A DNA stretch of 64,000 nucleotides. It comes from Bedellia somnulentella. Its lineage: Eukaryota > Arthropoda > Insecta > Lepidoptera > Bedelliidae. The notes below the pieces were generated by a model. That model worked only from the letters and a program-made list of their open reading frames with translations, had not been told where the DNA came from and searched no databases. The first letter of the stretch is position 1. Every line of letters begins with the position of its first letter. Below, in pieces: positions 1 through 10,639 of this stretch. The stretch lies in NCBI GenBank assembly GCA_963576735.1, contig OY755187.1, forward strand, positions 9,176,001 through 9,240,000. Direction: 5' to 3'. The translations under genes were made by a program, and so were the position numbers.

Positions 1-816
1 GTAACCTGTAGCAGATGTATTTTTAAGTCTTTTTATTATTTTAAAAATATCATTTTCGTCTGTTGGAGTCAGAAAAATTGAATTAGAATTTAAGGAAATG
101 TGAAATTTACAATTATTATGATTTTCATTTGTCTTTTAAGCTAGGTTAGTATAATAGTCATTAAAGTCGTTTGCCATGTCTTTTGGATTAGAAATTAATA
201 TATTGTCAAGTTGTATTTTATCCATGTCACGTTTATCTGAATTATGTTCAAAATTTGATTTGACTATGTCCCATGACGTTTTACCTATGTTCTTAGACTT
301 ACACAGGTGTTTTGCATTGCTTATACGGTAGGATATTCCGATAATTTTTTTCAACGTAATTGCATATTTTTTATATTAGCATTTATTTTGCTTATTGTTC
401 AAGGGTTCAAAGATGTATTTTTATGCAATTGTCTTTTACGAGTACAACTTTGCTTTATCCATTTGGAGAGCCATTTATTTTTAATCGGTTTTTTAGTAAG
501 TTTTATTGTATTAAATGGAAAACATAGACCAAAAAACATAGTCACAAGATCATGAAATTCGTTAAAAGATTGATTTAAAGTTTCCTTTTCTAGGACGGTA
601 TTAAAACTTAGAGATGCCATGCACTGAACGAACTTTTCTATATTTTCCTCTGAGAAATCACTTATCTTTTTAAATATAACGGAATGTTTTCGTATATATG
701 TTTCTTTTAATGCAATATCGAAAGTAGCGCTTTGTCCAGTTTCGTGATCAGAAAGAGATAAAAAGTGTAAACATGAAACGGCTGATTCTATATTGCTAGC
801 AATTAAGTCGATACAG
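1..816 (-). pseudogene. LINE-J ORF2 fragment: endonuclease end and EN-RT linker
   Basis: Minus-strand remnant of a non-LTR retrotransposon ORF2 that runs off the window start. Reading down from 816 it gives TCIDLIASN and then LSDHETGQ. These match the late motifs of APE-type endonucleases (the D-x-I block and the SDH catalytic block). Further down it resembles the EN-RT linker, with DMANDFNDYYTNLA near 140-180. The frame is broken by stops below about 400, so the copy is dead. The reverse transcriptase would lie outside the window. It joins exactly to the fragment at 1162-1290 once the intervening SINE is removed. Clade (Jockey/CR1 group) is inferred. Confidence 0.75.
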
Positions 817-822
817 GTTTTC

Positions 823-1161
823 CGCCCTAAAAACAGAAGGGCGTGAGTTCCAATCCTGGGACGGGCCTACACCAATTTGTCTTTTCTAAAGTCATATGTG
901 TGGTTAATTTATCATGGTTGCTAACGGTGAGGGAAAACATCGTGAGGAAACCCACATGACTGAGTTGTACTTAGTCATGTGACAGTGTATTCGTACAAAA
1001 CGGCGATAGGCCTGCCCCCTATCACGTGAGTACACTGTCTAAGCAAAACGTGGGTACCTTCTCTGGAATCTAGATGGCGCTTGCCATGTGAGTTCAGGAG
1101 TATTGGTACCTCTGCCAACCCCTTCGGGGATAAACGGCGTGAACGTTTATGTTATGTTTTC
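823..1161 (+). mobile_element. SINE-B copy inserted in LINE-J endonuclease
   Basis: tRNA-derived SINE. The head is truncated but keeps a B-box-like GAGTTCCAATCC. The body has the family blocks (CATCGTGAGGAAACCCACAT, CCCCTATCACGTGAG, CCCCTTCGGGGATAAACGG) and the tail is CGTTTATGTTATG. It is flanked by the short direct repeat GTTTTC at 817-822 and 1156-1161. It belongs to the subfamily with ACCTTCTCTGGAA before GATGGCGCTTGCCATGTG. Confidence 0.85.
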
Positions 1162-1424
1162 TTTCTAGTTGGGCGGGTAATGCGATTTGATAAATTGTAG
1201 TTTGCTAACAATGAAATTAATTCTTTCGATAAATTATTATTTCTGCGGGTATCTAGGGTTAAGGGCATTAGAATATTTTCGGGATCTGCTTTTTTTGTTA
1301 GACTAAAATTCATGAAACAAACGACACGTGGCCATAAATCAAGCTTTCTACAGTGAAAATTATCACTTAGTCTAAATAGTAATGGGACATGTATTTCTAA
1401 ACATTTCAAAGAGGAAAAAATCAA
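1162..1424 (-). pseudogene. LINE-J ORF2 fragment: endonuclease middle
   Basis: Minus-strand open frame whose end reads LLANYNLSNRITRPTRKK, the usual block before the D-x-I motif of APE endonucleases. The frame continues in phase at 816 after the SINE-B copy is removed (K-K-T-C-I-D). Residues upstream of about 1290 do not resemble a LINE, so the boundary there is uncertain. Confidence 0.65.
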
Positions 1425-1611
1425 TAATCAATAATTGATTTGAAAATAGATCACCTTTAATCAAGTACTTTAAAAACTCGATTGACTAGAACATTCCCAG
1501 AGGAGCCCATGCTTAACTTAAACACCTGCGAACTTAACTAAAACTTAACACATGCTATATAAACTTTTCAATAATTCTAATTATATGAGCTAATGAATGA
1601 AATGAATTCTA

Positions 1612-1857
1612 ATTTATCATGGTTGCTAACGGTGAGGGAAAACATCGTGAGGAAACCCAAATGGCTGAGTTGTACTTAGTCATGTGACAGTGTATTCGTA
1701 CAAAACGGCGATAGGCCTGCCCCCTATCACGTGAGTACTCTGTCTTAGCAAAACGTGGGTACCTTCTCTGGAAACTCGATGGCGCTTGCCATGTGGGTTC
1801 AGGAGTATTGGTACCTCTGCCAACCCCTTCGGGGATAAACGGCGTGAACGTTTATGT
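1612..1857 (+). mobile_element. SINE-B copy, 5' truncated
   Basis: Lacks the tRNA head and starts at TTTATCATGGTTGC. It is otherwise close to the copy at 823-1161 and of the same subfamily. The tail is CGTTTATGTTTTGTTATG. It abuts the LINE-E fragment that follows. Confidence 0.85.
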
Positions 1858-2396
1858 TTTGTTATGTATATAAGTCACTACCGCCTATATTATTTGACGG
1901 AACATCAATTCCTTTTAGCCCTACAGTTAAAAACCTAGGGATAATGATAGACAGCACCTTATCTTGGGTGCCACAATTAGAAATGGTTAGCCGAAAGATG
2001 TTCGCTTCAGCGGGATCCCTCAGAAGGTTGCGTAATTTTCTTCCTACTGCTACTAAAACTGCGTTAGCTCAATCACTTCTCTTGCCCCTTCTTGACTATA
2101 CTGATACCTGCTACCTTGATATAACTGAAGAGCAACTTAATAAACTTGAGCGCCTCCAAAACTTTTGCATCAGGTTTATTTTTGGATTGAGGAAATATGA
2201 TCATGTATCTGTATATCGCACTCATGGAAGTATTATTTAAACAGGAACGCGCGCTGGCGACCTAAAGTGTCCTGAAAAAGGATGGCTAACTAGCTAACTG
2301 TGTCTCGTTTTAAGTAGGGTGACCATCTGTTGGTGTTTTAATAAGGGTTCCTCTAAAGAATACAAAAACACTTATATTTACATATTTTGAATGTTT

Positions 2397-2542
2397 TTGT
2401 TCATGAAAACCTCATGTGGGGACCTGATGCACTCGCAGCCTTTGACACGGTAGCTCAATTGGCAGAGCGACGGGGGCGTATACCCGAGGTCGCGGGTTCG
2501 ATCCCCACCTGTGTCGAAATTTCTCTTTCCTTTATTTATTAG
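2397..2542 (+). mobile_element. Element C copy 1 with tRNA-like module
   Basis: The tRNA-like module is 2444-2515 (72 nt). Its acceptor stem is nearly complete (GACACGG with CTGTGTC) and its D stem is GCTC/GAGC. The T arm contains the B box GGTTCGATCC. The anticodon stem is reduced to about four pairs. The left arm is GTTCATGAAAACCTCATGTG and the right arm reads AAATTTCTCTTTCC then TTTATTTATTAG. Not a functional tRNA gene. Confidence 0.7.
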
Positions 2543-2666
2543 TTATATTTACATACATACATTATAAAAAAATATATTATAAAAACACTTATATTTACAT
2601 ATATACATTGTTTTTGGTAAATCAACGTGTTTTTCATAAATATTTATTCTTAATTAATAGATTAAA

Positions 2667-2720
2667 AAGAATGGGTAGCCCGTGCTTGAGAATTAAAATT
2701 TCCTCAGCCACTTTTTGAGC
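2667..2720 (-). repeat. SINE-A 3' fragment
   Basis: Short degenerate piece with GGGTAGCC followed by TTTCCTCAGCCACTTTT, the reverse of the SINE-A 3' half. Confidence 0.55.
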
Positions 2721-4069
2721 AAAACCAAATTCAAATCGTTTAATGCATTCATGTGGTAAAGTTCGAGATGATACAGGTTATTTTATTTATTGTTCCATAA
2801 CATGAACCCATATTTATCACTATTAAATGATAAAAGCTCCAAAACACTCAAACAGATGATAAATTGTGGACTCCACATTTATCTTGTTTCGATGGGGATA
2901 CTCGTGACAAATATTAATATCCCTTTTGCCAAACTTAACCAATCATTTATCTCCAAATCGATAGGCGACAATAATAATTAAAATAAAATACAAAAAAAGA
3001 ACAGTTTATAACCTGCTTTTTATAAAATACTCCCTATAAATAAGTTTAATTTGTTTTTCTTTGAACCTAATCTCGACTGGCAACCGTGCGAGCGGGACAC
3101 ACTTCTCTCTCACACGGCTCTCGTTCTAGGACGTTTCTCTGCTTGACAGTCTTTAAAAGATAATTAACTTTATTGCATGGTAATAAATTGCATTTTTGTT
3201 TACCATATTTTTGTGAGTACTCTCTCCTGTTTAGTTAGTAGCTTCATGATCGCACTCAACTGAAATGGCTTCCTATTCGTCTCCGCCGGAATGCACATAC
3301 ACTTTCTCTCCTTCACTCTATTTTATTCAATCCTGCCACCCCTTTCTATCTAAAAGAACGTTTTCAATTTCTCTCCTCTTCCCACGATCTTAATCTACGT
3401 TCTGAACATAATCTTCTATTAAGCATTCCCTCCCATTCAACCAATTACTATGGCTCCTCCTTCACTGTGCAGGCTGTTCAATTGTGGAACGCACTTCCGG
3501 TAGAGATTCGTCAGGCTAAATCCCAATCTATTTTTAAGGATATGGTAAAAAAGCACTACCTCACTCAAACGCTATAATACTGTTGCAAATTAAATTATAT
3601 ATATTAAGTATATAAATAAAAATATGTATCATAATATTTGTATGTAGTTTTAATTTATTGTATCATAGTATTTATATGTTTGTTAATAGTTTATTATTTT
3701 ATAACTAGATTTAAGTATGACTGGATTGTTGTATTGTTTATGCAGATTAACGCATAGTCATCAGTTTCACCATGTTGTTGTACATCTATCTCACTTGACT
3801 CTAATTTATTGACCTCTCCATTCAAAGGTTGTCTGGAAGAGATCGCTTTTAGTGATAAGACCGCCAATTGTACTTTTGTTAATTCATTCTGTGTATTTGT
3901 AATTGTTAATCTGATGTACAATAAAGAGTTTTCTATTCTATTCTATTCTATTCTATGTAATTATATGAGCAAAAATGTTATAGAAAAGTAATATAAATCA
4001 CATGAAAGGTTTGGTGAACTAGCGACTGCTTTTGTAAAAGTAACTGGCACGACGAAAACGTGCGACGGC

Positions 4070-4161
4070 GACGATGACTTTACATGTCCTCCGAAGCACT
4101 GAATCATCTAATTTTTCGGATTTTCAAGTTATTTAACCTGTAATATCCTACCAATCTGATT
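4070..4161 (-). repeat. SINE-F fragment
   Basis: Shares TCCTCCGAAGCACT, ATTTTTCGGAT and CTGTAATATCCT with the better copy at 41740-42071, in the same orientation. Confidence 0.6.
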
Positions 4162-4371
4162 GTTTATCACACAAATAATACAATTCTATGAAATGTGCCC
4201 ACTAGGGTTGTGAAGGGATGCAGTTGGCAGAACATAAATAAGTAAAATATATAACTTTGTTGAAGCGTTTATCACACAAATAATACAATTCTATGAAATG
4301 TGCCCACTAGGGTTGTGAAGGGATGCAGTTGGCAGAACATAAATAAGTAAAATATATAACTTTGTTGAAGC
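4162..4371. repeat. Exact 105-bp tandem duplication
   Basis: Two head-to-tail copies beginning GTTTATCACACAAATAATAC at 4162 and 4267, apparently identical over the whole 105-bp period. Confidence 0.9.
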
Positions 4372-4584
4372 GTTCGTACCCACTTTGAGGTGAGCGCTAA
4401 CCAATGAAAATTGTAAGTATGTCGCAAACGCTACGTTTTTTTTTTCAATTACTTGCTCGCTATTTTTTATCATTAAAGAGAAGAAGAAGCGTTAACGAAC
4501 TCTTTAGACAATATACAAATATCAAGTAATAAAATGTTTTTATATATGCACTTCAGTGATATTAATTAATGTCTTACATACTGG

Positions 4585-4894
4585 AGGCCTAGCATGAGCG
4601 TTATTTTACTTACTTACTTACTTATACTCACGTCCATTATTCCCATTGGGGTAGGCAGAGACTATTGATCGCCACTTAGTACGATCTTGACAAACCTCTC
4701 TTGCTTCCCTTACCTTCATTATTCTTCTCATACATGCTCTTTTATTCTTCTCACTTCGGCCTTTATAAGAGCGTTATTTTATCGTCTCGATATTGGTTAG
4801 AACGAGATGAAAGTATACGAAACTATATAAGTGCGCAAGAGATGGCTGTTTTATATACACGTGATATCTAGTTAAAAGGTCGCTAGTGCTAGCC
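4585..4894. mobile_element. MITE-H copy 1, interrupted by LINE-D
   Basis: Small element with imperfect inverted ends (GGCCTAGCATGAGCG at the left, the reverse of GGCTAGCACTAGCG at the right). The body is shared with 35305-35440 and 42395-42485 (GAGATGGCTG, GATATCTAGTTAAAAGGTCG). The LINE-D insert occupies 4609-4768. Confidence 0.65.
4609..4768 (-). mobile_element. LINE-D 3' fragment with TAAG tail and 13-bp target duplication
   Basis: Minus-strand 5'-truncated RTE-like 3' end, with the coding end of the family around CCATTGGGGTAGGCAGAGAC. The tail is (TAAG)n. Direct repeats GAGCGTTATTTTA at 4596-4608 and 4769-4781 flank it, inside MITE-H. Confidence 0.85.
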
Positions 4895-5230
4895 TTGAAG
4901 ATTACTTATAAACAATGCACTTCGGACTCAACCAAGAAATAAATTAAAAAAGATAATATTCATTAATTATACATACAATGTAATATAGATGTTTATTACT
5001 TCATCTGCATCTCCTGGTTTAAAATTCGTTTCATGATTAAAATAATAATTACTATTTCTAATACTAATTAACTTATTTGTAACCATTTTCCTTAAAACAT
5101 GATTTTAAAACTAGCTTTTAAGTTTTTGCTGCGGCTTTACAATAACCGAATTCTGAATGTATAATGCTGCGGCAAATTGTGAATGTGAATATTTCATGAC
5201 CAATAACAGAAATTATTAAATAAAAAGAAT
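4895..5230. other. AT-rich spacer
   Basis: No open frame, repeat or RNA gene recognised. Confidence 0.5.
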
Positions 5231-5380
5231 GTGTTTTGTTCATGAAAACCTCATGTGGGGATTATTTCTAATAATTAAAGGATAAATAAAGAAAAGAAAG
5301 ATGTCAACACCAGCGGGGATTGATCCCAGGACCTCCGGGTATACGCCCCCGTAATTTCACGAAATTTTTCTTTCCTTTAT
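5231..5380 (-). mobile_element. Element C copy 2
   Basis: Contains the arm TTCATGAAAACCTCATGTGG, the reversed B box GGATTGATCC, and CGGGTATACGCCCCCG. The A-box half of the tRNA-like module is missing. The right side ends in the inverted TTTCTTTCCTTTATTTATTA. Confidence 0.7.
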
Positions 5381-5431
5381 TTATTAGAATTTATAATTTG
5401 GTTATAAAACAGTCATTTTAAGGTTACACCC

Positions 5432-5602
5432 AGGTTTGCAAGGAGTTTTTGGAGTTCTGGGGTGAAAATCCGCAAAGTATTTATAATCGGATTGTTACTG
5501 GTGATTAAACGTGGTTTTATTACTATGATCCTGAGAGCAAACCGGAGACTATGCAGTGGCATAAAAGAAAAGCGGCCAAGAGCGAGATGGACTCGCTAAT
5601 GA
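5432..5602 (+). pseudogene. Mariner-family transposase fragment (N part)
   Basis: The plus-strand frame reads EFLEFWGENPQSIYNRIVTGD, a stop where the catalytic-region E should be, and then TWFYYYDPESKPETMQWHKR. This is the block holding the first catalytic Asp of mariner transposases. The stop in GD*TW and the insertion that follows make it non-functional. It resumes at about 6431. Confidence 0.8.
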
Positions 5603-6430
5603 AGGGTTCCGTAGCAGCACTAGCAGCAGGTAGGTAACATAGTAATATACAAGTTTAAAATGTTTAGTTTAAAATGTTATTTACTTATCACTGATTTACT
5701 ATAAGAAAACAATGGTTCACGTTTTATGCGTAAGGCCTGTGATAGTAAAATTATTGTTATATATTTCAGTGAAATTAATAAATTAGGTAAGTAATTTGAT
5801 TTATGACGTTTAAAAATAGATCTACTGGCTAGATCTCATTCAAACCAATTTTCGTTAGTAGTTTGTATAGTAATACACATCATATATTTTTTTCAGTTTT
5901 ATCATGCACATGTTTTAGAAGTTACGGGGGGGGGACACATTTGGAAAAGTCTCTCGCGCAAACTAATCAGTTTTGAAAAAAATGATATAAGAAACCTCAA
6001 CATCATTTTCAAATACCTTTTGATAGATACCAAACATGTATAGGTTTGATGAAAAAAAAATTTGAGTTTCAGTTCTATGTATGTATGGGGACACATTTGG
6101 AAAAGTCTCTCGCGCAAACTATTCAGTTTTGAAAAAAATGATATAAGAAACCTCAACATCATTTTCAAATACCTTTTGATAGATACCACACACGTATAGG
6201 TTTGATGAAAAAAAAAAATGAGTTTCAGTTCTATGTATGGGGAACCCTAAAAATTTTGGTTTTTTTTCAGATTTTATTTTAAAATCTTAATGCGGTGCGT
6301 AGATGTAGAATTTTCAATAATGTAGTTCTTATAGTTTCGGAATAAACTGGCTGTGACATACGGACGGACAGACAGACAGACATGACGAATCTATAAGGGT
6401 CCCGTTTTTGCCATTTGGCTACGGAACCCT
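5603..6430. mobile_element. Terminal-inverted-repeat element inserted in the mariner copy
   Basis: Perfect 13-bp inverted termini, AGGGTTCCGTAGC at 5603-5615 and GCTACGGAACCCT at 6418-6430. No transposase ORF. It contains a direct duplication of about 156 bp (5931-6086 and 6087-6240), a G-run at 5925-5934 and a GACA-rich stretch at 6362-6384. The terminal sequence is typical of very common lepidopteran non-autonomous elements. Confidence 0.75.
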
Positions 6431-6500
6431 AAAAACAGCCGCACCGAAGAAGTTCAAGTCCACCGCCGGAGAAATCATGGCCACTGTTTTGGGATTCCAT
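6431..6500 (+). pseudogene. Mariner-family transposase fragment (continuation)
   Basis: Reads AAPKKFKSTAGEIMATV, matching the mariner block about 20 residues after the first catalytic Asp block. It continues the fragment at 5432-5602 across the inserted element. Confidence 0.7.
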
Positions 6501-6593
6501 TCAATGGAATGTTATTCATTCAGTACACAAAAAAAGTGAGAGTATTACTGGCTCATCGTCTGCCATTCTGCGCAATTTAAAGGAGGTCATTAG

Positions 6594-6690
6594 GATATTT
6601 AAGTAACTTTTGGGCGATATGTTTGGAGAACCATCACCAAAAACATTTACTTTACAATATTTTACCTACTCAACTAAGTTACTTAACTTA
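6594..6690 (+). repeat. SINE-A middle fragment
   Basis: Degenerate TTGGGCGATATGTTTGGAGA and ATCACCAAAAAC blocks of SINE-A. Confidence 0.55.
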
Positions 6691-6765
6691 ACTAGTTCTT
6701 ATCCAAATTTGATTTCTTAGTAAAGGTTAGAACAAATAATATCAATATATAGGTACATCTTCATT

Positions 6766-6771
6766 TTTATT
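6766..6771 (-). terminator. Polyadenylation signal, minus-strand secreted-protein gene
   Basis: AATAAA on the minus strand, about 75 bases after the stop codon at 6847. Confidence 0.5.
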
Positions 6772-6846
6772 TTGAATCACGCATAAAATTTTCAAATCAC
6801 ATTACAGTGATATCAATAAGTTTTCTTCTTCAATCTTTAATTGATT

Positions 6847-9800
6847 TTATATATTACACAACCGAGTGCTTACAAAATTATTTGCTATGATTGGAACCAC
6901 AGTTTTTAAGAGTTCATAATTTGATTGTGTGACTGATGACCCGTAGTTGTTGTAGAGTTCTTGAACACCCGCATCTGGAATAAAAAGTACAGGATTTTTT
7001 ATAAAAGTTATCCGGTGTCGGCTTCGAATACCTCTTACCCATTTCTTCCAGTTGGTATCGTAGGAGATTCGGGAATGTATGAATGATATTTAGGCGATCC
7101 ATCTTCAGCCGTCCTTATTTAGCAATCTTTTCTGAACTCTATGTCAAAACGTGGCTGAGGATTATAAAATTCTGAGGCTTTGGCCTTTTCAAAATTAATA
7201 GTTGTGATTTTATTTAAATATATAATATATAATAACTTTTGTATAACAGAAAAGTGTATAAAATAGATTTATAGAGCCAATGTAGAAGGTAATGTTTGTA
7301 GAGGAGGACTTCAGAGGACCAAATAGAAAATGTGCTCAAAAAGGCAGGCATCCGAAGTATGAAGAATAAAAAAGCATGTATGAAAAGATTCATGGATGTG
7401 AAGCTAGAGAGGTTTGTCAGGATTGTACAAAGTGGCGATCGATCGTCTCTGCCTTTCCCAATGAGAACTAACCGCGTGATTATGTATGTATGTATCTAAC
7501 CAATTTGCCATTCCCTTTGAAACACTACCACTTTCTCAATCCATCACACAACCCATAACAAATACTAAAAAAAATAATAACATTAATTATTTTGTTATAT
7601 TAACTCTGTGTGCAGAGTTTGAGATTGTCAAATCGGTTACTTTACGCCACATTAAAATAAATGCCAAGAAGTAAAAGGCAGACAAGTATATTATGTTTTC
7701 AATATTATGTGTGAAACTCGATAATTGTGAACTTATAACTGAAATTTCGATTGTTACGTGATAGGGGCCAGTCCTATCGTTGTTTTGTTTTATTTCCGTT
7801 TACATGCTACAACCTTACTATGGTACATTTATGTACTTACTATCGCTGTCGGTGATGCAAGTTTGGAAGTTGTTTTGTGGAGCTTCAGTCATATTGGCGA
7901 AGGCAAAATATCCTCGGGTGGCAATTTTGGCTGTTCCGGTAAAGACGAACGTGACTTGGAGTTTAGCTGAAACAAAACATGTCAATACAATTATATCTTC
8001 AATACTATACATGCATTATATAATCATTATATCTTATAATAGTTCCTATATTTTCACAATGATGAATAAGTTGTTATCTTTCTGACTGAGATATTTTGTC
8101 TTGTTAAACCAGTTGTGAAAATTGCACAATAATATGTAGCGTTTTTTTTTAATTATCCATTTTTGTAATCGAAAAAGAAAAATAAAACTTACGGTAAACA
8201 TCAAGTCTGTTTGAAAGAGACGTAGAAGGAATTTTGCCAGTTCGGTAGAAATCAACAGTTGTTCTTGCGGCTAAAGTCAAATTGGTGTATTCAATTGTCA
8301 ATACGCTTTGATCGTGGATGGGATACGTCCTGCAAGTAAATACAACCATCATCATGAATACAATACAATCATGAATACAACCATCTTTATCTATCTAAAT
8401 CTATTAAAATTAAAAACCTTGGTTGCTACTTAAATATTATCTTATAAAACCATCACATAATACTTACGAGAAGTCGACAAATTTTGCTGAACTTAAACCG
8501 GCAAAGGTGGCATTCCATTTCCGAACGATAGAACTAATGGCGGGAACCGGAATAACTACCAGATCTTTGAACAAACTGTCACTACCACTACCTTCAGCTA
8601 GTTGTTGACAGTCCGAGAAAAGTCTAAAGTAGTTTCTTACACACGAAAAATTTGGCGTCAGAAGGCATGGCTTTAATGGGATGTCAAGGCTGGTCGAACC
8701 TGAAATTAAAATATTAATTAAGTTGGTAATCATGAGAAACTATTTCAAATGTTTTGGAACTAGAAAGATTTAGCACCATACAAAGTTGCAATAGGCAGTC
8801 CTTGAGACAAAACAAGTAAATCTGTGAGTAAATACCATAAGTCTTCATTAATGTACTATCGGAATCTATATATAAGGTTTTCAATAAACAAAACGAATTC
8901 ATAACATACTTTACAATCGTAACATTTTAGATAGTGGTTTCTAGGGATTGTTTTTTGGCAGCTGGCGTATTTACGAGAAGTTAATGTTCGGTAAGGATAA
9001 AACATGGTTAAAACAAAGAGTAAAACTATATATTTTTTTAAATAGTCCGCCCTCTACTACAATCATCTAGTATCAATATGGTCTGATATTGTCATCAAAT
9101 TTATCAATCTCGTTGTATTAGTTTTACTTTGAGTTACTAGATGTCGCTATATAAATTGCGGACTTTTCAGATGAAGACGGCGCCAAAGTATTATTATTAT
9201 TCTTTTGCAATTTCGTAATTATACTTCTTACTCTACAATGCAACTTTGATAAAAAGGAATGGACCTTGATAGTTTCCTTATTGATAATTTCCTCATAAAA
9301 TCCATAATATGAACAGTATCTTCCAATATAAGAAGACAAATGTCCAAAGAAGGATTTCTGATTATTTTAGCCATATTTTAACAAATACATTTTGTTTGAT
9401 GATAACACTACACAGTAACAAATTGTAAAGCAACAGCAGCAAAGGAAACAAATTGTATAGTAATATATATTAATAGATATAATACGCCTATTGCCATACA
9501 AATATAATTACAATATAAACTTGCTATTTATAGCTGTCCTATACAAATTGTCAACAATTACATTATTTTGCGTATTTAAAGTTTAATGATCTAAAATAAA
9601 TGGGTTTCAAAATGTGTGGCGATCTTGGTAGCAAAAATATTGATCTGCCTGCTAATCGATATAAAAAAAGGTTTTTTGTTTATATCTTGTTTAAATCATG
9701 TTGGAGGGGTTTTGCCATAATCGCCACGATTGGCGATTGGGTTGGCGATGGCAGTAAAATCCTTGCGTAATCCTTCTGTTGTAATTTTCGACTCCCATGT

Positions 9801-10306
9801 AAAGAGGTGCTAGATATTATATGCTGACAACACACGGCAGTTACATATATCATACCCTTTGTATTTTGTTTCTGTTTACAACCAAAAAGGAAAGTATATT
9901 ATCACACAAGTGCGAAAAAATAAACAAAATTGACAGTTTTACTAATATTTCATATATCTTTACTCAATACGAGAAACATTACTCGCTGTATATAAAAAAT
10001 ACTTTAATACCATTTAATTTATGAGGCGTCCATTAAAATATAGACCGAATCAAAAGCTTAATGTGAAAATAAGGGCTTGGTTCATTTTGAATATATATTG
10101 ATCGACGAAAATAAAAGTGGTCTATCAGCTGAAATTGAGATGATGTGGTTTGAATTGATGATGATGATAATATTATAAGCTCAAGACAGCCACAGTAGTT
10201 TATTAAAATGAGGATACTTACTGACGCATTCTTGATCGTCCCCAGGAAAGGCTGCAGAAGTAACTGCTGCAAAGCTGATAATAGCAACGATGACCAACTT
10301 GTTCAT
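6847..10306 (-). CDS. Secreted JHBP/takeout-superfamily (fibrohexamerin-like) protein, gene 1, five exons
   Basis: Exons by splice sites and homology to gene 2: 10306-10222, 8699-8468, 8329-8193, 7966-7841, 6974-6847. All introns are GT-AG, and the total is 235 residues. Residues 1-18 (MNKLVIVAIISFAAVTSA) form a signal peptide. The mature part starts AFPGDDQECV. Six Cys (27, 40, 48, 59, 188, 233) and three N-glycosylation sequons (NAT 91, NLT 122, NMT 176) are shared with gene 2. The CX7C pair near the N terminus, the NATFAGLSS block and the amphipathic C-terminal helix resemble JHBP/takeout proteins, which carry small lipids. Fibrohexamerin/P25 of silk is the closest type by size and layout. 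The exact role is not decided by sequence. Intron 4 hosts a LINE-D fragment (7275-7495). The gene lies head to head with gene 2, about 2 kb away. Confidence 0.8.
7275..7495 (+). repeat. LINE-D 3' fragment inside intron 4 of gene 1
   Basis: Reads the RTE-like C-terminal coding end (blocks for AGIRSMKNKKACMKRF and TKWRSIVSAF) and a TATGTATGTATGT tail. The frame is broken near 7320 and 7400. Confidence 0.8.
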
Positions 10307-10349
10307 TTTGTGATATTAAACGATTGATCAATATCTCAAAGCAGTTTTT

Positions 10350-10388
10350 CGAATGATAGATCTTTTTGGGAAACAGTTAATTTATATA
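10350..10388 (-). promoter_or_regulatory. Core promoter of gene 1 (TATA and initiator)
   Basis: On the minus strand TATATAAA at 10388-10381 precedes TCATTCG at 10356-10350. From the first T of the TATA box to the initiator A is 34 bases, the same spacing as in gene 2. The bases up to the ATG also align with gene 2 (ATATCACAAAATGAACAAG). Confidence 0.65.
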
Positions 10389-10639
10389 TGGCTGAAATTA
10401 ACAATCGAAAATTATCATTAACAATTGAGACAATATTTTCAGTTATTACAGCTGTTAGGGACGGGTTTTGTTTCAGATTTCGCATTAATCTTTTATTTGA
10501 AGTAAGCTTTATATAATAAGTAGACATTATAACAAAGAAACATACATATGTCTTTAGTAATGCCATACAATTGTCTAGCATTAGTAAAGATAAGTGTATG
10601 TTACTTAGAACCCCTTACTAATAAGTGACGGGTTCTAAC

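Larger units (their letters stand above)
2225..3248. mobile_element. Non-autonomous DNA element with imperfect terminal inverted repeats and 10-bp target duplication
   Basis: Flanked by ATCGCACTCA at 2215-2224 and 3249-3258. The ends form an imperfect inverted repeat of about 21 bases (GAAGTATTATTTAAACAGGA against GAAGCTACTAACTAAACAGG). No transposase ORF is visible inside. A 9-10 bp duplication is typical of Mutator-like elements, but the superfamily is inferred only from that. It hosts an element-C copy (2397-2542) and a small SINE-A scrap. Confidence 0.6.
1858..3957 (+). pseudogene. LINE-E 3' part (RT C-terminal region, 3' UTR, ATTCT tail), split by an insert
   Basis: Plus-strand CR1/Jockey-type ORF2 end in two pieces, 1858-2224 and 3259-3577. 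The first reads VKNLGIMIDSTLSW and then KLERLQNFCIRFIFGLRKYD, the thumb region after the RT. The second reads KWLPIRLRRNAHTL, then AVQLWNALPVEIR, and ends at a TAA at about 3575-3577. Removing the 1,024-bp insert at 2225-3248 with one copy of its 10-bp duplication rejoins the frame (V-Y-R-T-Q-L-K-W-L-P). The 3' UTR contains GATAAGACCGCCAATTGTAC and ends in AATAAAGAG plus about five ATTCT units at 3928-3957. 5' truncated. Confidence 0.8.

Noticed and set aside
2444..2515. Possible functional tRNA gene
   Set aside because: The anticodon arm does not fold properly and the same module recurs inside element C at several sites with the same flanking arms. It is a mobile-element part.
3928..3957. 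Short tandem repeat as a CRISPR-like array
   Set aside because: It is a pure ATTCT microsatellite at the LINE-E 3' end, without spacers.
5902..6189. 95-codon minus-strand frame with a repeated peptide
   Set aside because: The peptide repeat simply reflects the 156-bp tandem duplication in the non-coding TIR element.
7780..8085. 101-codon plus-strand frame across exon 4 of gene 1
   Set aside because: Shadow of the minus-strand exon, whose splice sites and homology to gene 2 are clear.
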